Of a stretch of DNA of 7,346 bases, positions 5,800-7,346 are shown in pieces. A model generated the notes under the pieces. The model made no database searches and was not told the origin of the DNA. It saw only the letters and a program-made list of their open reading frames with translations. The position numbers and the translations under genes are program-made. How positions within the stretch are numbered: position 1 is the stretch's first letter; each line of letters begins with the position of its first letter. Source of the DNA: an uncultured Oscillospiraceae bacterium (GTDB taxonomy: Bacteria; Bacillota; Clostridia; Oscillospirales; Oscillospiraceae). Where the stretch lies: positions 1-7,346 of the forward strand of contig CAKUNB010000079.1 of the NCBI GenBank assembly GCA_934668285.1. Direction: 5' to 3'.

Positions 5800-7083
5800 A
5801 TGAATGTTAAGAGCGTAGAGAAAGAAACGACCCGTGCGAAGGTAGTTGTGGAGATCAGCAAGGCGGAGCTTGAGCCGAGCCTCAACAAGGCCTTTCTGAA
5901 GTATCGCAAGAACATCTCCATCCCCGGCTTCCGCAAGGGCAAGGCGCCCCGCGCGATCGTTGAGGCTGCCTATGGCAAGCACGTTTTCTACGAAGATGCC
6001 ATCGAAGAAATCTTCCCCCAGCTCTATAAGGATCATATTCTGACGCAGGACATGAAGCCTGTCGGCAAGCCCGAAATCGCCGATATGACCATCGGTGAGG
6101 ACGACGGCGTGACGCTGACCGTCGCGACCGACCTGTACCCCGAGGTCACCCTCGGCCAGTACAAGGGTCTCGAGGTCGAGAAGACCGAGGCGAAGGTCAC
6201 CACCGACGAGGTCGACGCAGAGATCGACCGCATGGCGCAGAACGTCGCCCGTATTTCCACGGTCGACCGCGCCGCGCAGGAAGGCGACACCGCGGTGATC
6301 GACTTTGAAGGCTTCAAGGACGGCGTGGCCTTCGAAGGCGGCAAGGGAGAAGACTACGAGCTGCGTCTCGGCTCGCATTCCTTTATTCCCGGCTTCGAGG
6401 AGCAGGTCGTCGGCATGTCCGCCGGTGACGAGAAGGAAATCAACGTGACCTTCCCCGAAAACTATCACGAAAAGTCCCTCGCCGGTGCGCCGGTCGTCTT
6501 CAAGGTCAAGGTGCACGAGGTCAAGGAGACTGTCGTTCCCGAAAAGGACGACGAGTTTGTCAAGGACGTTTCCGAGTTTGACACGATGGACGAGCTGCGC
6601 GCCGACATCGAAAAGCGCGTTCTTGAGCAGAAGCAGTCCGGCATCGACCGCGCGTTTGAAAACGCGGCGATCGAAAAGGCCGTTGCCAACATGACCGTCG
6701 AGATTCCCGACAGCATGGTCGACGAGGAGCTGGACAACGAGCTTGAGCGCATGGACTATGAGCTGCGCGCACAGGGCGCCTCCCTGCAGGCCTATGCACA
6801 GATGATGGGCGGCAACATGGACGCCATCCGGACGAGCCTCCGTCCCAATGCGCTCAACACCGTGAAGACCAACGTGATGCTCAACGCAATTGTCGACGCG
6901 GAGAACATTGAGGTTTCCGACGAAGAGTGCGAGGAAGAATACAAGAAGCTGGCCGAGTCCTATCAGATGGACGTAGAAAAGGTCAAGGGGCTTGTTGATA
7001 TCAAGGGCGACCTTCAGATTCGCAAGGCTGCGAAGCTGGTTGCGGAAAGCGCAGTCGCCGTCGCTCCCAAGACGGAGGAATAA
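5800..7083 (+). CDS. tig: Trigger factor (ribosome-associated chaperone and prolyl isomerase)
   Basis: Binds the ribosome near the exit tunnel and shields and folds nascent chains; it also has peptidyl-prolyl cis-trans isomerase activity. The 427 residues fit the family (about 430). Domains in order: the N-terminal ribosome-binding domain (about 1-115) with signature GFRKGKAPR at 43-51; the FKBP-type isomerase domain (about 155-245), from GDTAVIDFEGF at 162 to VFKVKVHEVK ending at 242; and the long helical C-terminal chaperone domain to the end. The protein is very acidic. Lysine is written almost always AAG and glutamate mostly GAG, the strong codon bias expected of an abundant protein. It has its own promoter and a perfect ribosome binding site, and lies directly before clpP, a widespread gene order. 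Confidence 0.97.
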   Translation: MNVKSVEKETTRAKVVVEISKAELEPSLNKAFLKYRKNISIPGFRKGKAPRAIVEAAYGKHVFYEDAIEEIFPQLYKDHILTQDMKPVGKPEIADMTIGEDDGVTLTVATDLYPEVTLGQYKGLEVEKTEAKVTTDEVDAEIDRMAQNVARISTVDRAAQEGDTAVIDFEGFKDGVAFEGGKGEDYELRLGSHSFIPGFEEQVVGMSAGDEKEINVTFPENYHEKSLAGAPVVFKVKVHEVKETVVPEKDDEFVKDVSEFDTMDELRADIEKRVLEQKQSGIDRAFENAAIEKAVANMTVEIPDSMVDEELDNELERMDYELRAQGASLQAYAQMMGGNMDAIRTSLRPNALNTVKTNVMLNAIVDAENIEVSDEECEEEYKKLAESYQMDVEKVKGLVDIKGDLQIRKAAKLVAESAVAVAPKTEE

Positions 7084-7085
7084 AC

Positions 7086-7161
7086 TTCCAGCGGAGCGGT
7101 TATACTGGAACGGAGCGGCGCGTGGCGGGCCTTGCGGCCGTCATCCCGCTCCGCTCATTCC
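7086..7161 (+). repeat. Nested, competing inverted repeats in the tig-clpP spacer
   Basis: The spacer holds two copies of CGGAGCGG (7092-7099 and 7111-7118), either of which can pair with CCGCTCCG at 7146-7153. With the first copy the stem is a perfect 10 bp (AGCGGAGCGG at 7090-7099 with CCGCTCCGCT at 7146-7155). With the second it is 8 bp, with GGAA and TTCC as further flanking pairs. A separate hairpin pairs TTCCAG (7086-7091) with CTGGAA (7105-7110), and a small GGCC-TTGC-GGCC hairpin (7128-7139) sits inside. No T-run follows, so this is not a standard intrinsic terminator. It could affect tig mRNA 3' stability, partial termination or clpP expression. Confidence 0.6.
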
Positions 7162-7182
7162 AATGCGAAAGGAGTTTTCCAT

Positions 7183-7346
7183 ATGAGTTTGGTTCCCTAT
7201 GTCGTAGAGCAGACCAGCCGCGGCGAGCGTTCCTACGATATTTTCTCCCGTCTGCTGAATGACCGGATCATTTTCCTCTCCGAGGAGGTCAATGACACCA
7301 CGGCCAGCCTGAACGTGGCCCAGATGCTTTATCTGGAAGCACAGGA
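7183..7346 (+). CDS. clpP: ATP-dependent Clp protease proteolytic subunit, N-terminal part (3' end outside window)
   Basis: First 54 codons of ClpP, the serine peptidase subunit that forms the double-heptamer chamber fed by ClpX or ClpC. Visible features are the start [20 protein letters not shown], then [17 protein letters not shown] and AQMLYLEAQ, the conserved N-terminal region just before the segment leading to the active site. The catalytic Ser, His and Asp lie beyond the window. AGGAG at 7170-7174 is eight bases before the ATG. No CtsR-type direct repeats or CIRCE element is visible in the 99-base spacer upstream. The tig-clpP order suggests clpX next, outside the window. Confidence 0.95.
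   Translation, partial: MSLVPYVVEQTSRGERSYDIFSRLLNDRIIFLSEEVNDTTASLNVAQMLYLEAQ

Noticed and set aside
7101..7106. TATACT as a -10 box for a clpP promoter
   Set aside because: No -35-like hexamer lies 16-18 bp upstream and there is no extended -10 TG; the bases also take part in the hairpin region.
7084..7182. CtsR or CIRCE heat-shock operator before clpP
   Set aside because: Searched by eye for AGGTCAAA-type direct repeats and the TTAGCACTC/GAGTGCTAA palindrome; neither is present in the spacer.

Overview
The window is a compact, GC-rich (about 60% by eye) stretch of bacterial housekeeping genes, all on the + strand. Gene order and protein style point to a Gram-positive anaerobe of the Clostridia, most likely the Oscillospiraceae/Ruminococcaceae. 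The signs are a signal peptidase I with one membrane anchor and a highly charged N-terminus, RbgA next to RNase HII and a YraN-family protein, trigger factor directly before clpP, and strong AGGAGG-type ribosome binding sites. This placement is inference from family knowledge; no 16S rRNA gene or other marker is present.

Layout: (1) 1-1260 is the 3' part of valS (valyl-tRNA synthetase), cut by the left edge and closed by an intrinsic terminator at 1272-1303. (2) A promoter near 1329-1357 leads into a tightly packed run of seven genes, 1395-5703: lepB, rbgA, a 76-residue unknown protein, rnhB, a yraN-family gene, an M19-type dipeptidase and a metallophosphoesterase. Every junction overlaps by 1 to 11 bases, so the run looks like one translationally coupled operon. 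(3) A good extended -10 promoter at 5715-5743 drives tig (trigger factor). (4) A 99-base spacer rich in competing inverted repeats leads to clpP, cut by the right edge after 54 codons.

Functionally, the operon mixes protein export (LepB), late 50S ribosome assembly (RbgA), removal of ribonucleotides or RNA primers from DNA (RNase HII) and three less defined enzymes. The tig-clpP pair joins nascent-chain folding to protein quality control and is a common arrangement in bacteria.

No mobile element, CRISPR array, tRNA or rRNA gene, phage gene or obvious novel defence or biosynthetic system was found. The least explained items are the small unknown gene between rbgA and rnhB and the three-part inverted repeats after valS and between tig and clpP.
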